Positions 43,529 through 54,707 of a stretch of 64,000 bases of DNA are shown here, piece by piece. The notes below the pieces were generated by a model. It had not been told where the DNA came from, made no database searches, and saw only the letters and a program-made list of their open reading frames with translations. The translations under genes and the position numbers were made by a program. Position 1 is the stretch's first letter, and each line of letters starts with the position of its first letter. The stretch is taken from assembly GCA_902518165.1 (NCBI GenBank), contig CABYFB010000001.1, positions 141,501 through 205,500 on the forward strand. Direction: 5' to 3'. The stretch comes from an uncultured Pelagibacteraceae bacterium (GTDB lineage Bacteria > Pseudomonadota > Alphaproteobacteria > Pelagibacterales > Pelagibacteraceae).

Positions 43529-44502
43529 TATTTAAGAGTTTTCAATTAAGTAAATTGGATTTTGATAACTATAATTTATATCTTTTTTATGGGAAGAATG
43601 AAGGTTTTATAAATGAAGTTATCCAAGATTATTTTATTAATAATTTTGAAGGCGAAATTATAAAATACGATGAAAATGAGGTTTTAAATAATAACGAAGT
43701 CATCATTGGAGAAATTTTAAATAAGTCGCTTTTTTGCGAAAAGAAGATATTAATTATATCTAGAACGACTGATAAATCTGTTAAAATTATTGAAGAAATT
43801 ATAGATAAAAACTTAAACGATATAAAAATAATTTATAAATCAAGCGCACTTGAAAAAAAATCAAAATTAAGAAATTTTTTTGAAAAAAATAAGAAAATAG
43901 TAATTATTCCATTTTATGAAGATGATCTTAAAAGTTTATTACCAATAGTAAATAATTTTATTAAAAAAAACGGAATAAGAATATCTCGGGAAAGCATAAA
44001 TTTATTAATTGAAAGAGCCAATGGTAGTAGAGAGTCTCTCAATAAAGAGTTAGAAAAAATTTATAATTATTCTATCTCGGTAAAAAATTTACAACATGAA
44101 ACAGTGAAAAAGCTTACAAATTTATCAGAAAATATTGATGTTAATGAGTTAGCTGATCAATTTTTAATCAAAAACACAAAACATGTAACTAAGATCCTTA
44201 ACGAGAATAATTATTCTGATGAGGATTGCATGTTAATATTAAGAACAATTCTTATTAAATCAAAAAGATTATTAGGGATAATAGAGAAAAATAATATGGT
44301 AGGAAATATTGATGAAGTAATTAGCAATATTCGCCCTCAAGTTTTCTGGAAAGATAAAGAAAAAGTGAAAAAACAAGCAAATATCTGGAATCTAAGTGAA
44401 TTAAGAAGGAAAATTTATCAAATCAGCGAAGTTGAAACTTTAGTTAAGAGTAGCTCTATAAACTCATTAAATATTGTTTCAAATTTCATGCTAAATTATT
44501 AA
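43525..44502 (+). CDS. holA: DNA polymerase III delta subunit
   Basis: YLFYGKNEGFINEV, RANGSRESLNKELEKIYNY; synteny. Confidence 0.85.
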   Translation: MIFKSFQLSKLDFDNYNLYLFYGKNEGFINEVIQDYFINNFEGEIIKYDENEVLNNNEVIIGEILNKSLFCEKKILIISRTTDKSVKIIEEIIDKNLNDIKIIYKSSALEKKSKLRNFFEKNKKIVIIPFYEDDLKSLLPIVNNFIKKNGIRISRESINLLIERANGSRESLNKELEKIYNYSISVKNLQHETVKKLTNLSENIDVNELADQFLIKNTKHVTKILNENNYSDEDCMLILRTILIKSKRLLGIIEKNNMVGNIDEVISNIRPQVFWKDKEKVKKQANIWNLSELRRKIYQISEVETLVKSSSINSLNIVSNFMLNY

Positions 44503-45350
44503 TAATTATCTTTAATAATAGATATAAGTCTGTCTAATTGATCAATCCCCTTATATTCAAAAATAAGACTACCTGAATTATTTTTTTTTGTTTTTAAAAA
44601 AACACGCATACCTATTTTGTCCATAAGTTCATTTTCTGTTGCAGCAATATTTGGATCCTTTAAATTTTTTTTTATTTCAGATCCCTTTTTTAAAAGTCTA
44701 ACTAAATTTTCGCTTTGTCTAACTGATAATCTCTTTTTAATTATTTTCTCTGCTAAAAATATTGCATTTTCCAGTCCTATCAGAATTTTTGCATGACCCT
44801 GTGAAATTTTTCCATATCTAATCATATCAATTAATTTTTCTGGCAAATTTAATAATCTTAAAGAATTTGAAATATGTGATCTACTTTTTCCTATAAATTG
44901 TGATACTTGTTCTTGATCGTAACCAAAATTATCAATGAGATTTTTGTAGCTTTCAGCTTCCTCAATAGCATTTAAATCTTTTCTTTGAACATTTTCTATA
45001 ATTGCAAGTTCTAATGATTTTAAATTATCTGCCTGTATTATTGTGACAGGAACCTCATGAAGTCCAGCTAATTGTGCAGCTTGCCATCTTCTTTCGCCAG
45101 CAATAAGTTCATATTTGTTATCTTGATCATCTGATCTTCGAACTATTAAAGGTTGGATAATACCTCTTTCTTTGATCGAATTTTTCAATTCATCAAGTGA
45201 CTCTTTTTCAAACATTTTCCTAGGTTGATTTTTATTTGGAACTATTGATCCAATATTAATTTTATTACTTGAAATTTTTATATCACTATCTCCAATTAGT
45301 GAGGACAAACCCCTTCCCAGTCCTTTCTTATTTTTAAAAGGATTTATCAT
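44499..45350 (-). CDS. parB: Chromosome-partitioning protein ParB
   Basis: GLGRGLSSLIG, LIAGERRWQAAQLAG, HTH GKSRSHISNSLRLLNLP. Confidence 0.97.
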   Translation of the reverse strand: MINPFKNKKGLGRGLSSLIGDSDIKISSNKINIGSIVPNKNQPRKMFEKESLDELKNSIKERGIIQPLIVRRSDDQDNKYELIAGERRWQAAQLAGLHEVPVTIIQADNLKSLELAIIENVQRKDLNAIEEAESYKNLIDNFGYDQEQVSQFIGKSRSHISNSLRLLNLPEKLIDMIRYGKISQGHAKILIGLENAIFLAEKIIKKRLSVRQSENLVRLLKKGSEIKKNLKDPNIAATENELMDKIGMRVFLKTKKNNSGSLIFEYKGIDQLDRLISIIKDNY

Positions 45351-46147
45351 GCTGCACTCTCCACTTGTTTATCTTGGTCTAAAAATTCCTCTGTAAATTT
45401 GAAATATGCTTTACTACCTGGGCAAACCCTATCATACAGAAGCACTGGCATGCCATGAGATGGGGCCTCGGATAATCTTACATTTCTTGGAACTAATGTT
45501 GAGTAAACTTTTTCTTTAAAATAGTTTCTGGCTTCTATTTCAACCTGTCCCGATAACCTATTTCTTTTGTCAAACATGGTTAACAGAATGCCTCTTATAT
45601 CTAATTGAGGGTTTAGCTTAGATTTAATCCTCTCAATCGTTTTCATAAGTTGTGTAAGACCTTCTAATGCAAAAAATTCAGTCTGCAACGGTACAAGTAA
45701 AGCATCCGATGCTACTAAAGCCATAATTGTTAGAAGGCTAAGTGATGGAGGACAATCGATTAAGATATAATCATATGTAGCTCTAGAATCATTTAAAATA
45801 GGGGTTAATTCGTCCTTTAATTTGAAAGCTCTTCTGCTATCATCAGCAGTTTCTACTTCGAGACCTGATAAGTCAACATTTGATGTGATAAGATTGAGAT
45901 TTTCAAAGCTTGTTGATTGTATTACCTCAGAAATTTTCTTTTTTCCATTTAAGACATTATAGATTGATGCTTCTGAAGTTATGTTGTTGGACAATCCAAG
46001 ACCAGTTGTTGCATTGCCTTGGGGATCAAGATCTATAACAAGAACTTTTTTTCCCTTCATGGACAAACCTGCTGCTAAATTAATTACGGTGGTTGTCTTT
46101 CCAACTCCACCTTTTTGATTAATGACTGAAATTATTTTTTTATACAT
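45347..46147 (-). CDS. parA: Chromosome-partitioning ATPase ParA
   Basis: KIISVINQKGGVGKTTTVINLA, DLDPQGNATTGLG; ATG at 46147 preferred over ORF-track start 46246. Confidence 0.96.
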   Translation of the reverse strand: MYKKIISVINQKGGVGKTTTVINLAAGLSMKGKKVLVIDLDPQGNATTGLGLSNNITSEASIYNVLNGKKKISEVIQSTSFENLNLITSNVDLSGLEVETADDSRRAFKLKDELTPILNDSRATYDYILIDCPPSLSLLTIMALVASDALLVPLQTEFFALEGLTQLMKTIERIKSKLNPQLDIRGILLTMFDKRNRLSGQVEIEARNYFKEKVYSTLVPRNVRLSEAPSHGMPVLLYDRVCPGSKAYFKFTEEFLDQDKQVESAA

Positions 46148-46784
46148 TCTTTTCTCTAAGATTTGAAATTTTAACAATAAAGGAACCATCATTTGTTGAA
46201 CTTTTTTTTTCTTCATAGTCAAAATTCCAAAATTTATGCGTATCATTTAAAATTTTTTTTCCACTCTTGCCTAAAAAAATAATAATGTACTTAAAATTTT
46301 TAAAATTTGTTTTTGCAATTTGAAATATTATAGGCAGAGGTTTAAATGCTCTGCAAATAATTACATCAGTTTTTAAATTTTTTTCGTTAAAAATATTTTT
46401 CTGATGAATTTCAGAATTTAAATTAAATTTTTTAGTCATTTGTTTTAAGAACATGCTTTTGTGGTAGCTCTTTTCATAAAAAATTAGCTTAAATATTGGT
46501 TTTTTTGATTTCATCAAAATACCTAAAACTATACCAGGTAAACCAGCTCCAGATCCAAGATCAGTACAAACTTTTATGTCATTTTTATTAATAAAATCAA
46601 TGGTTTGCGCACTATCTTCAATATGCCTTGAATTTATTGACTTTTCTGTGCTTTTACTAATTAAATTTATATAACTATTTCTTCTAATTATTTCTTTTGA
46701 ATAATCATTAAGCTCTCTTAATGTTTCACGTGAAACATTTGAGAATGATAATTTGTCAATTTTTAAAATATTCGAATCAATCAA
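46140..46784 (-). CDS. rsmG: 16S rRNA m7G527 methyltransferase
   Basis: [15 protein letters not shown] and [15 protein letters not shown]; parA-adjacent. Confidence 0.95.
   Translation of the reverse strand: MIDSNILKIDKLSFSNVSRETLRELNDYSKEIIRRNSYINLISKSTEKSINSRHIEDSAQTIDFINKNDIKVCTDLGSGAGLPGIVLGILMKSKKPIFKLIFYEKSYHKSMFLKQMTKKFNLNSEIHQKNIFNEKNLKTDVIICRAFKPLPIIFQIAKTNFKNFKYIIIFLGKSGKKILNDTHKFWNFDYEEKKSSTNDGSFIVKISNLREKNV
46722..46737. promoter_or_regulatory. parS centromere site (16/16) inside rsmG
   Basis: tgtttcacgtgaaaca, exact match to the bacterial parS consensus. Confidence 0.95.
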
Positions 46785-48652
46785 GCTATATTCTTAATAG
46801 ACTTTCTTTTAAGATGAGACAACAAAATATATACAGCGGCCGGTGTAATTCCATCGATTCTTAAAGCCTGACCCATAGTTTTTGGTTTAATTTTCTTAAA
46901 TTTAGACTTTACTTCATTTGAAAGCCCAGAAAAACTGTCATAATTTATGTTTTCTGGTATAATTAAGTTTTCATCTCTTTTAAAAGCCAATATATCTGCC
47001 TTTTGTTTTTTTAAATAACCTTTATAATGTGAGCTTATTTCTAATTGTTCATCAATTTCACGTGAAACATATTTAATTTCTGGCCATATTTCTCTTATTT
47101 TTCTCATATTTACTGATTTCTGGCCTAATACTTGATATGCTGTACGACTAATACCATCTTTTGCGATATTTATACCAAATTTTGCAATTTTTGATGGCGT
47201 AATCGTTAACCTTTCCATTTTAACTTTAATTTTTGTTAATTCTTTGTGTTTTTCGTGGAATTTTTCCATTCTTTCTTTTAAAACAAGTCCCGAATTTATT
47301 CCTTTATCTGTTAATCGAATATCTGCATTATCTGACCTCAAAGAAAGTCTATATTCTGCTCTTGATGTGAACATTCTATATGGTTCTGCAACACCTTTGG
47401 TTATAAGATCATCTATCATAACGCCTATATATGCTTCTGATCTGTCTAAAATAAATGGCTCTTTCCCTTTTACGGCAAGAGCTGCATTTGCTCCTGCAAT
47501 CAAACCTTGAGCTGCTGCCTCTTCATAACCAGTTGTTCCATTAATTTGCCCAGCAAGGAATAGATTTTTTATTTTTTTTGTTTCTAATGTTATAAAAAGC
47601 TCCCTTGGATCTACAAAATCATACTCGATCGCATATCCTGGCCTTAATATTTTTACACTCTCCAAACCATTGATTTTACTGCATATTTCTTGCTGCACAT
47701 CTTCTGGTAAGGATGTAGAAATACCATTTGGGTATATTGTGTTATCATTCAACCCTTCTGGTTCTAAAAAAATTTGATGTCTTTCTTTATCTGCAAATTT
47801 TTTTATCTTATCCTCAATTGAAGGACAATATCGTGGACCCACACCTCCGATGCTTCCTGAATACATTGCACTCCTTTTTAGATTTTTAGAAATAATTTTA
47901 TGAACTGCTTCGTTAGTATATGTCATTCGGCATGAAATTTGTTTATTAAGATTTTTTTTAGTTAGAAATGAAAAAAAATAAGGATCATCGTCTGCATGTT
48001 GCTCTTCTAAGTTTTTGAAATTTATTGTACGAGCATCAAGCCTTGGAGGTGTTCCAGTTTTTAATCTTCCTATTTTAAAATTATATTTTTTTAACTGCTC
48101 GCTTAAACCTGTTGAGGGTTTTTCATTAAATCTTCCGGCAGGAGTTTTGCTATCGCCAATATGAATCAAACCATTCAAAAATGTTCCGGTTGTTAGAATT
48201 ATCTTAGATGATTTTATTTCTTTACCAGATTGCGTAATAAATCCACTTATATTATTTTTTTTAAAAATAAACTTAATTACAGGATCAAAAAAAATGTTTA
48301 AATTACAGTAGTTTACGAGTTTTTCTTGCATAAATTTTTTATACAATGACCTATCACTTTGAGTTCTAGGCCCTCTAACAGCTGGTCCTCTGCTTCTATT
48401 TAATAGTCTAAATTGAATGCCAGATTTGTCTGCTACCACACCCATAACTCCATCTAGGGCATCTATTTCCCTTACCAAATGTCCTTTGCCCAATCCACCA
48501 ATTGCAGGATTACATGACATCTCACCTATTGTATCAAAGCTATGAGTAAATAATGCGGTATTAACACCTAATCTTGCTGATGCTGCTGCAGCTTCACACC
48601 CAGCGTGGCCCCCACCTATTACAACAACATCGAAGAATAAATCATTTTTCAT
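46781..48652 (-). CDS. mnmG: tRNA modification enzyme MnmG (GidA)
   Basis: [36 protein letters not shown]. Confidence 0.98.
   Translation of the reverse strand: MKNDLFFDVVVIGGGHAGCEAAAASARLGVNTALFTHSFDTIGEMSCNPAIGGLGKGHLVREIDALDGVMGVVADKSGIQFRLLNRSRGPAVRGPRTQSDRSLYKKFMQEKLVNYCNLNIFFDPVIKFIFKKNNISGFITQSGKEIKSSKIILTTGTFLNGLIHIGDSKTPAGRFNEKPSTGLSEQLKKYNFKIGRLKTGTPPRLDARTINFKNLEEQHADDDPYFFSFLTKKNLNKQISCRMTYTNEAVHKIISKNLKRSAMYSGSIGGVGPRYCPSIEDKIKKFADKERHQIFLEPEGLNDNTIYPNGISTSLPEDVQQEICSKINGLESVKILRPGYAIEYDFVDPRELFITLETKKIKNLFLAGQINGTTGYEEAAAQGLIAGANAALAVKGKEPFILDRSEAYIGVMIDDLITKGVAEPYRMFTSRAEYRLSLRSDNADIRLTDKGINSGLVLKERMEKFHEKHKELTKIKVKMERLTITPSKIAKFGINIAKDGISRTAYQVLGQKSVNMRKIREIWPEIKYVSREIDEQLEISSHYKGYLKKQKADILAFKRDENLIIPENINYDSFSGLSNEVKSKFKKIKPKTMGQALRIDGITPAAVYILLSHLKRKSIKNIA
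47054..47069. promoter_or_regulatory. Second parS-like site (14/16) inside mnmG
   Basis: aatttcacgtgaaaca; intact TTTCACGTGAAA core. Confidence 0.8.
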
Positions 48653-48728
48653 AGTTGTAATTTATTATTGATCTTAAAATTTACAAGAAAACACTCAAAA
48701 TTGTTAAAAAAATGAGCATTATCAACGA

Positions 48729-50060
48729 TTATTTGCCTATGCAAAAATCATTGAAAATTGATCCTAATACCTCTTCAACATCAACTTTACCAACTATCAT
48801 TCCGAGATATCTTACAGCCAATCTTAAATCTTCTGCTCCTTTATCGAAATCTTCAAGAGATTTTTTTTTTTGAAAATTTTTTAAATGCTCAACACAATTT
48901 TTAAGATTAGATCTATGCCTTTCTCTAGTAATGTAAATATCTTCAGATGAGATAAATTTATTTTTTAAATTTTCTTTAATCAGATCAATCAATTGATCTA
49001 AATTTTTTTCTTTCTTTACGGATATAAATATTGGGTTATATTTTTCGATTTCATTGCTAATTTCATTAACACCCAAATCTGATTTGTTTATTACTAAAAT
49101 TGACTTCTTTATTGCAGATTCATCAAAAAAGTCTCTAAAATCGTGACTTTTAGGCTCTAATACAATTATATTTAAATCAGCATTTTTGGCCTTTTTTAAA
49201 GCCAATTTAATTCCTTTTTTTTCTATCTCATTTTTTGAAACTCTTATGCCAGCAGTATCTGATAAAATAACCGGGAAGCCGTCTAAATTTAGATGAGCCT
49301 CGATCACATCTCTTGTAGTTCCAGCAATTTCTGAAACAATTGCAATATCTCTTCTTGATAAATAATTTAAGAGTGAAGACTTGCCAGCATTAGTTGGGCC
49401 TACAATTGCAATTTTAAAACCTTCCCTAATTCTTTCTCCTACTCTTCGGTCGTTTAATATTTTTTCTATTTCATTTCTAATATAATCAGTTTCAGTATGA
49501 ATATTTTCTAAAATATCATCAGGCAAATCATCTTCTGGAAAATCAATTTTTGCTTCAACATTAGATAGAATTTTTTTCAATCTTGATCTTAAGGAATTAA
49601 ATTTTTCTGAACTTTTTCCAGACATGATTTTAATGGCTTGCTGCCTTTGAATTTCTGTTTCAGAAGATATTAAGTCTGAGATACTTTCGGCTTTTAAAAG
49701 ATTTATTTTTCCGTTTTGAAAAGCTATCTTGGTGAACTCACCTGGATCTGCCAGTCTGCAGCCATCAATTTTTGATATTGTGTCTTGGATGGAATCTACG
49801 ACTGCTTTGCTACCGTGAACATGGAATTCAGCCATATCCTCACCGGTGTAGCTGTATGGACCAGGAAACCATATTAATATTCCTTCATCTATAAGCTCAC
49901 TATTGTTGATTTTGTTGAATTTTCTTAATGTTGCAACTCTTGGCTCTGGTGCTTTTTGCTTGGTTAAATTAACAATAACATCCTTTGTTTTCGAGCCAGA
50001 TACTCTTATGACAGAAATTCCAGAAATACCTGGGCCTGAGGATAGGGCATATATTGTCAT
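48729..50060 (-). CDS. mnmE: tRNA modification GTPase MnmE (TrmE)
   Basis: GPTNAGKSSLLNYL, DTAGIR, C-terminal FCIGK. Confidence 0.97.
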   Translation of the reverse strand: MTIYALSSGPGISGISVIRVSGSKTKDVIVNLTKQKAPEPRVATLRKFNKINNSELIDEGILIWFPGPYSYTGEDMAEFHVHGSKAVVDSIQDTISKIDGCRLADPGEFTKIAFQNGKINLLKAESISDLISSETEIQRQQAIKIMSGKSSEKFNSLRSRLKKILSNVEAKIDFPEDDLPDDILENIHTETDYIRNEIEKILNDRRVGERIREGFKIAIVGPTNAGKSSLLNYLSRRDIAIVSEIAGTTRDVIEAHLNLDGFPVILSDTAGIRVSKNEIEKKGIKLALKKAKNADLNIIVLEPKSHDFRDFFDESAIKKSILVINKSDLGVNEISNEIEKYNPIFISVKKEKNLDQLIDLIKENLKNKFISSEDIYITRERHRSNLKNCVEHLKNFQKKKSLEDFDKGAEDLRLAVRYLGMIVGKVDVEEVLGSIFNDFCIGK

Positions 50061-50106
50061 TAAATTAATTATAGCTAGTATTAGAATTAAATATATAAAT
50101 TTTTCT

Positions 50107-50946
50107 ATGATTATTTGGATTGCATCTTACCCAAAATGTGGAAACACTTGGGTGAGGTCACTTCTCTCAGCGTATTATTTTTCTAATGATGGAGAGTTCA
50201 ATTTTGATCTTTTGAAAAATATTAGACAATTTCCAAGTCCGTATTTTTTTCCTAATAAAGTTAATAATGTTGAAGAAGCTTCCGCAAATTGGATACCTGT
50301 TCAAAAAAAAATCAAAGAAACCAAAAAGGTTTTTTTTTTAAAAACACATAATGTATATGGAGCATATAAAGGAAATAATTTCACTTCTCCAGATTATACT
50401 TTGGGGGCGATCAATATTGTAAGAGATCCTAGAAATGTAATTACTTCTTTGATGAATCATTTCTCAATTAATGAAGAGGATGCGCTTAAAATGATGAGCA
50501 ATGTGAATAGAAATTTAAGAGATCGAAATGATAAAGATAATTATGCAACTTATTCTTTCATTAGTTCTTGGGACAAAAACTATAGGTCTTGGAAATTAAC
50601 TAAAAATATAAATAAAATTCTTATAAAATATGAAGACCTAGAAAAAGATATCGAGAATACTTTTTTGAAAATTATTAAGTTCACGAATAAAATAATGAGA
50701 AAAAATGATGAAATTAATTTTGAGAAACTTAGGAAATCTATTAAAACAACAGAATTCGATCTACTAAAAAGAAAAGAGGAAAAAGAGGGTTTTGATGAAG
50801 CTATATACTCATCAGATAATAGTAAAACAAAGGCATTTTTTAATTTAGGAAAAAATAACGACTATAAAAAACTGTTAAATAATAAAACAATTAAATCTAT
50901 TGAAGAATTATTTGGTGAAGAAATGAAAGAGCTTAGATATCTTTAA
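50107..50946 (+). CDS. Sulfotransferase-family protein
   Basis: WIASYPKCGNTWVRSLLSAYYF (5'-PSB-like) and NIVRDPRNVITSLMNHF (3'-PB-like). ATG at 50107 preferred over the ORF-track start 49903, which lies inside mnmE. Confidence 0.85.
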   Translation: MIIWIASYPKCGNTWVRSLLSAYYFSNDGEFNFDLLKNIRQFPSPYFFPNKVNNVEEASANWIPVQKKIKETKKVFFLKTHNVYGAYKGNNFTSPDYTLGAINIVRDPRNVITSLMNHFSINEEDALKMMSNVNRNLRDRNDKDNYATYSFISSWDKNYRSWKLTKNINKILIKYEDLEKDIENTFLKIIKFTNKIMRKNDEINFEKLRKSIKTTEFDLLKRKEEKEGFDEAIYSSDNSKTKAFFNLGKNNDYKKLLNNKTIKSIEELFGEEMKELRYL

Positions 50947-50948
50947 AT

Positions 50949-52220
50949 TTAAGAAGGTTTATTCATTGAATTAAAAAAATCAGAATTATTTTTAGTTTCT
51001 TTCAATTTAGAATTAATAAACTCAATTGCATCCATAGATCCCATGGGCGCAATAATTCTTCTTAATACATTCATTTTTTGAAGATCATTTTTATCAAAGA
51101 TTAATTCTTCTCTTCTAGTTCCAGATTTAGTTATATCAATAGCTGGAAATATTCTTTTTTCTGAAATTTTTCTATCTAATATAGTCTCACTATTACCTGT
51201 TCCTTTAAATTCTTCAAATATTACCTCGTCCATCCTACTACCCGTATCTATAAGGGCGGTAGCTATAATAGTCAGTGATCCGCCCTCTTCAATATTTCTT
51301 GCTGCACCAAAAAATCTCTTTGGTCTTTGTAATGCGTTCGCATCAACTCCCCCAGTCAATACTTTTCCTGAACTTGGGACAACTGCGTTGTAAGCTCTAC
51401 CCAATCTTGTTATTGAGTCTAGTAGTATGACCACATCTTTTTTATGTTCTGTTAATCGTTTAGCTTTCTCTATTACCATTTCAGCAACTGCTACGTGCCG
51501 CTGCGCGGGTTCATCAAATGTTGAACTTATAACTTCTCCTTTAACAGTTCTTTGCATATCAGTTACTTCTTCAGGTCTTTCATCGATTAGCAAGACCATC
51601 AAATAACATTCTGGATGATTTGCTGTTATAGAATTTGCAATACTTTGTAAAATCATTGTTTTGCCAGCTTTAGGCGGTGAAATGATTAATGATCTTTGTC
51701 CCTTCCCTATTGGACTAACTAAATCAATCAATCTTGGAGTTAAATCTACCTTCTTGTCTACCTTAACAGCTTCAACTTCCATTACTAGCTGCTTGTTAGG
51801 GTAAAGGGGGGTTAGATTGTCGAAAGCTATCTTATGTTTAAATTTTTCGGTTTCTTCAAAATTAATTTTGCTAACCTGCAGCAGTGCGAAATATCTCTCT
51901 CCCTCTTTTGGGGCCCTTATTGGTCCCTCAACGGTATCACCTGTTCTTAATCCAAATCGTCTTATTTGATTTGGACTTACATATATATCATCAGCGCCTG
52001 GCAGGTAATTAGATTCCATAGCTCTTAAAAAACCAAAACCATCTTGGAGCAATTGAAGAACCCCGCCTCCAGTAATTTCTTCTCCTTTTTCTGCAAGTTT
52101 TTTTAAAATAGCAAAGTAAATCTCTTGTCGTCTCAGTGTGCTGGCATTTTCTATTCCTAAATTTTCAGCTTCTTTAATTAACTGCTCTGAGCTTTTTTCT
52201 TTTAATTCTTGTATATTCAT
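50949..52220 (-). CDS. rho: Transcription termination factor Rho
   Basis: [53 protein letters not shown]. Confidence 0.98.
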   Translation of the reverse strand: MNIQELKEKSSEQLIKEAENLGIENASTLRRQEIYFAILKKLAEKGEEITGGGVLQLLQDGFGFLRAMESNYLPGADDIYVSPNQIRRFGLRTGDTVEGPIRAPKEGERYFALLQVSKINFEETEKFKHKIAFDNLTPLYPNKQLVMEVEAVKVDKKVDLTPRLIDLVSPIGKGQRSLIISPPKAGKTMILQSIANSITANHPECYLMVLLIDERPEEVTDMQRTVKGEVISSTFDEPAQRHVAVAEMVIEKAKRLTEHKKDVVILLDSITRLGRAYNAVVPSSGKVLTGGVDANALQRPKRFFGAARNIEEGGSLTIIATALIDTGSRMDEVIFEEFKGTGNSETILDRKISEKRIFPAIDITKSGTRREELIFDKNDLQKMNVLRRIIAPMGSMDAIEFINSKLKETKNNSDFFNSMNKPS

Positions 52221-52279
52221 ATTGGGAGGTTTTTAATTTGATATTATTAATATAGTTATGTGTTTACAAGATTTCAACC

Positions 52280-52714
52280 CTATAACGGCTTAAAAACAAC
52301 AACAAAAACAATCAAAATTAGCAATAATGTGGGTATTTCGTTAATAATTCTATAATATTTATGACTATGTATATTTTGATCTATTTTAAATTGGGCAAGG
52401 ATTTTACCAAGATAGAAATGATAAAGTGTCAAAATGATTACTAAAATTATTTTTAATATCATCCAAGTTTGTCCGATTTGTTGAAATCCAATACTGTGAA
52501 TTAAGATGACTCCAAAAATCCATGACAAAATCATAGCAGGAGTCATAATGTAAAAAAATAATTTTCTTTCCATTGTCTTAAATATTTCTGAAGTTTTTTT
52601 TTCTGAACTATTCTGAGCGTGGTAAACAAAAATTCTTGGCAAATATAAAAGCCCAGCCATCCATGATATAACGGAAATTAAATGCAAAGACTTAAATAAT
52701 AAGTAAAAATTCAT
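52280..52714 (-). CDS. hemJ: Protoporphyrinogen oxidase HemJ-like membrane protein
   Basis: LHLISVISWMAGLLYLPRIFVYHA; beside hemH/hemE. Confidence 0.87.
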   Translation of the reverse strand: MNFYLLFKSLHLISVISWMAGLLYLPRIFVYHAQNSSEKKTSEIFKTMERKLFFYIMTPAMILSWIFGVILIHSIGFQQIGQTWMILKIILVIILTLYHFYLGKILAQFKIDQNIHSHKYYRIINEIPTLLLILIVFVVVFKPL

Positions 52715-52716
52715 TA

Positions 52717-53709
52717 TTATAAATTTTTTTCAATCAAGTTTTTTAACAAAAGTATATGATCATCGCTATCATTCAAGCAGGGAACCATATCAAAATTTTT
52801 TCCGCCAGACTCTATGAAACTCTCCTTACCTTGTATAAGTATTTCTTCTAATGTTTCTACACAATCAGAGGAGAAACCAGGGCATATTGCTAGAACGTTT
52901 CTTTTTCCATTTTTTGGGAGTTCTTCTAGAGTTTTATCTGTATAAGGTTGTAACCATTCCTGAGGTCCGAATCTCGATTGAAATGTCGTTTTAATTTCAA
53001 TAGAATTGAGCTTTTCATTAATAAGCCTTGTGGTTTTGTGACAATAACAATGATATGGATCACCTTTATCAAAATATTTTTTTGGAATTCCATGATATGA
53101 AGCCAATATTAGATCTGGTTTCCAAGTAATCTCGCTGATTTTTTTATTTATAGATTTAACTAATGCCTCTATGTACAATGGATTAGACTCATAGTGCGGA
53201 ATAATTTGTAAAGAAGGCTGCCACCTCATTTTCATTAACGTTCTGTAAACTTCATCGCAAACCGTGGCTGTAGTGGCTGCAGCATATTGAGGATATAAAG
53301 GTAAGATTACTAGCTTTTCACATCCTTCTGAATGTAATTTTTTTATTTTACTTTTAATACTTGGATTCCCATATCTCATTGCAAAATCTATAATTAAATT
53401 TTCATCTTTGAAATAGTTAGAAGTTTTCTCCATTTGTTTTTTTGTGTAATAAAGTAATGGGGACATATTCACATCTTTCATCCATATTTCCTTATATGCT
53501 TTAGCGGTTTTAGAAGGCCGAAACGTGAGAATAAAAAGATTAAGAATAATTTGCCAAATAATTGGGTTAACTTCGATTACTCTTCTATCAGATAAAAATT
53601 CTTTTAAATACTTTCTAATATCAAACCAATTGGTGGAGTCGGGAGTTCCCAAGTTGATTAACAAAACTCCAGTTTTTCCAAATTTTACAGGCGGATGCTC
53701 TTTTATCAT
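52717..53709 (-). CDS. hemH: Ferrochelatase
   Basis: GVLLINLGTPDS, ASYHGIPKKYFDKGDPYHCYC, CPGFSSDCVETLEEI. Confidence 0.97.
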   Translation of the reverse strand: MIKEHPPVKFGKTGVLLINLGTPDSTNWFDIRKYLKEFLSDRRVIEVNPIIWQIILNLFILTFRPSKTAKAYKEIWMKDVNMSPLLYYTKKQMEKTSNYFKDENLIIDFAMRYGNPSIKSKIKKLHSEGCEKLVILPLYPQYAAATTATVCDEVYRTLMKMRWQPSLQIIPHYESNPLYIEALVKSINKKISEITWKPDLILASYHGIPKKYFDKGDPYHCYCHKTTRLINEKLNSIEIKTTFQSRFGPQEWLQPYTDKTLEELPKNGKRNVLAICPGFSSDCVETLEEILIQGKESFIESGGKNFDMVPCLNDSDDHILLLKNLIEKNL

Positions 53710-54707
53710 TTATAGTTCCTCACTGTTTCTACAAGTTCATAGACCATATCAATTTCGGTTTCAGGCAAAATACCATGACCTAAGTTGAAGACATAAGGAT
53801 GATCTCTAAATACTTCTAGATAGCTATTAATTTGTTTTTTTAGATTTTCTCTATTTGATAAAAGGATCTTAGGATCCAACCCTCCTTGCACTGGTATATC
53901 CAAAAACTTAATTAAATTTTTAGGATCTACATTGTAATCAATATTTATCATACTGGGCTTAACAATTTTAGTAAATTTAACATAATCAGAGATACCTCTT
54001 GGAAAACATATAACTGGTACGCCTAAACTTTTTACATAATTTACGATGGATAATGTTGGATTATATAAAAATTTATCGAAATCATTTTGTATTAATCCAG
54101 CCCAACTATCAAAAATTTGAATTATAGTAGCACCTGCTTTTATTTGGTTTTCAATGTGTATCTTAATAAATTTATCTAATAAATCTAAAGTTTCATTGAT
54201 TAGAATTTTGTCTTTAAAAAACTCTTTAGACAATCCTTTTTTTGGTGAAACTTTATTTATCATGTATACTAATAATGTCCAGGGTGCACCTACAAAGCCA
54301 ATTAAATCTCTGTTTTCAAGGTCTTTATTATTTTTAAGATTAGACAATAATTTGTATACAGGTAATAAATTTTCTGAGAAATCATTGTTAGTTACTTTCT
54401 GGAGTTTGTCTAATTCTAGAATTCCTAAACTAGGGCCAAAGTTTTTTTTAAATTGAACAGTTTGTCCTATTCCGAACGGTAGCATTAATATATCAGAGAA
54501 TATTATTGCAGCATCAAAACCAAATCTTTTTATTGGTTGTAATGTTATTTCTTCAGACAAATTATGATTTAGACATAATTTAATAAAATCTGGATTTAAT
54601 TTTCTAATTTCTCGAAATTCTGGTAGATATCTTCCGGCTTGTCTCATCAACCAAACTGGATTGATTTTAGTATTTTTATTTATTAAACATTCTTGTATTG
54701 GTGTCAT
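53706..54707 (-). CDS. hemE: Uroporphyrinogen decarboxylase
   Basis: PVWLMRQAGRYLPEFREIR, FSDILMLPFGIG, NLGHGILPET. Confidence 0.97.
   Translation of the reverse strand: MTPIQECLINKNTKINPVWLMRQAGRYLPEFREIRKLNPDFIKLCLNHNLSEEITLQPIKRFGFDAAIIFSDILMLPFGIGQTVQFKKNFGPSLGILELDKLQKVTNNDFSENLLPVYKLLSNLKNNKDLENRDLIGFVGAPWTLLVYMINKVSPKKGLSKEFFKDKILINETLDLLDKFIKIHIENQIKAGATIIQIFDSWAGLIQNDFDKFLYNPTLSIVNYVKSLGVPVICFPRGISDYVKFTKIVKPSMINIDYNVDPKNLIKFLDIPVQGGLDPKILLSNRENLKKQINSYLEVFRDHPYVFNLGHGILPETEIDMVYELVETVRNYK

Noticed and set aside
49903-50106. N-terminal extension of the sulfotransferase ORF
   Set aside because: Lies antisense inside the mnmE 5' region; the recognisable fold begins at ATG 50107 (MIIWIASYPKCGNTW).
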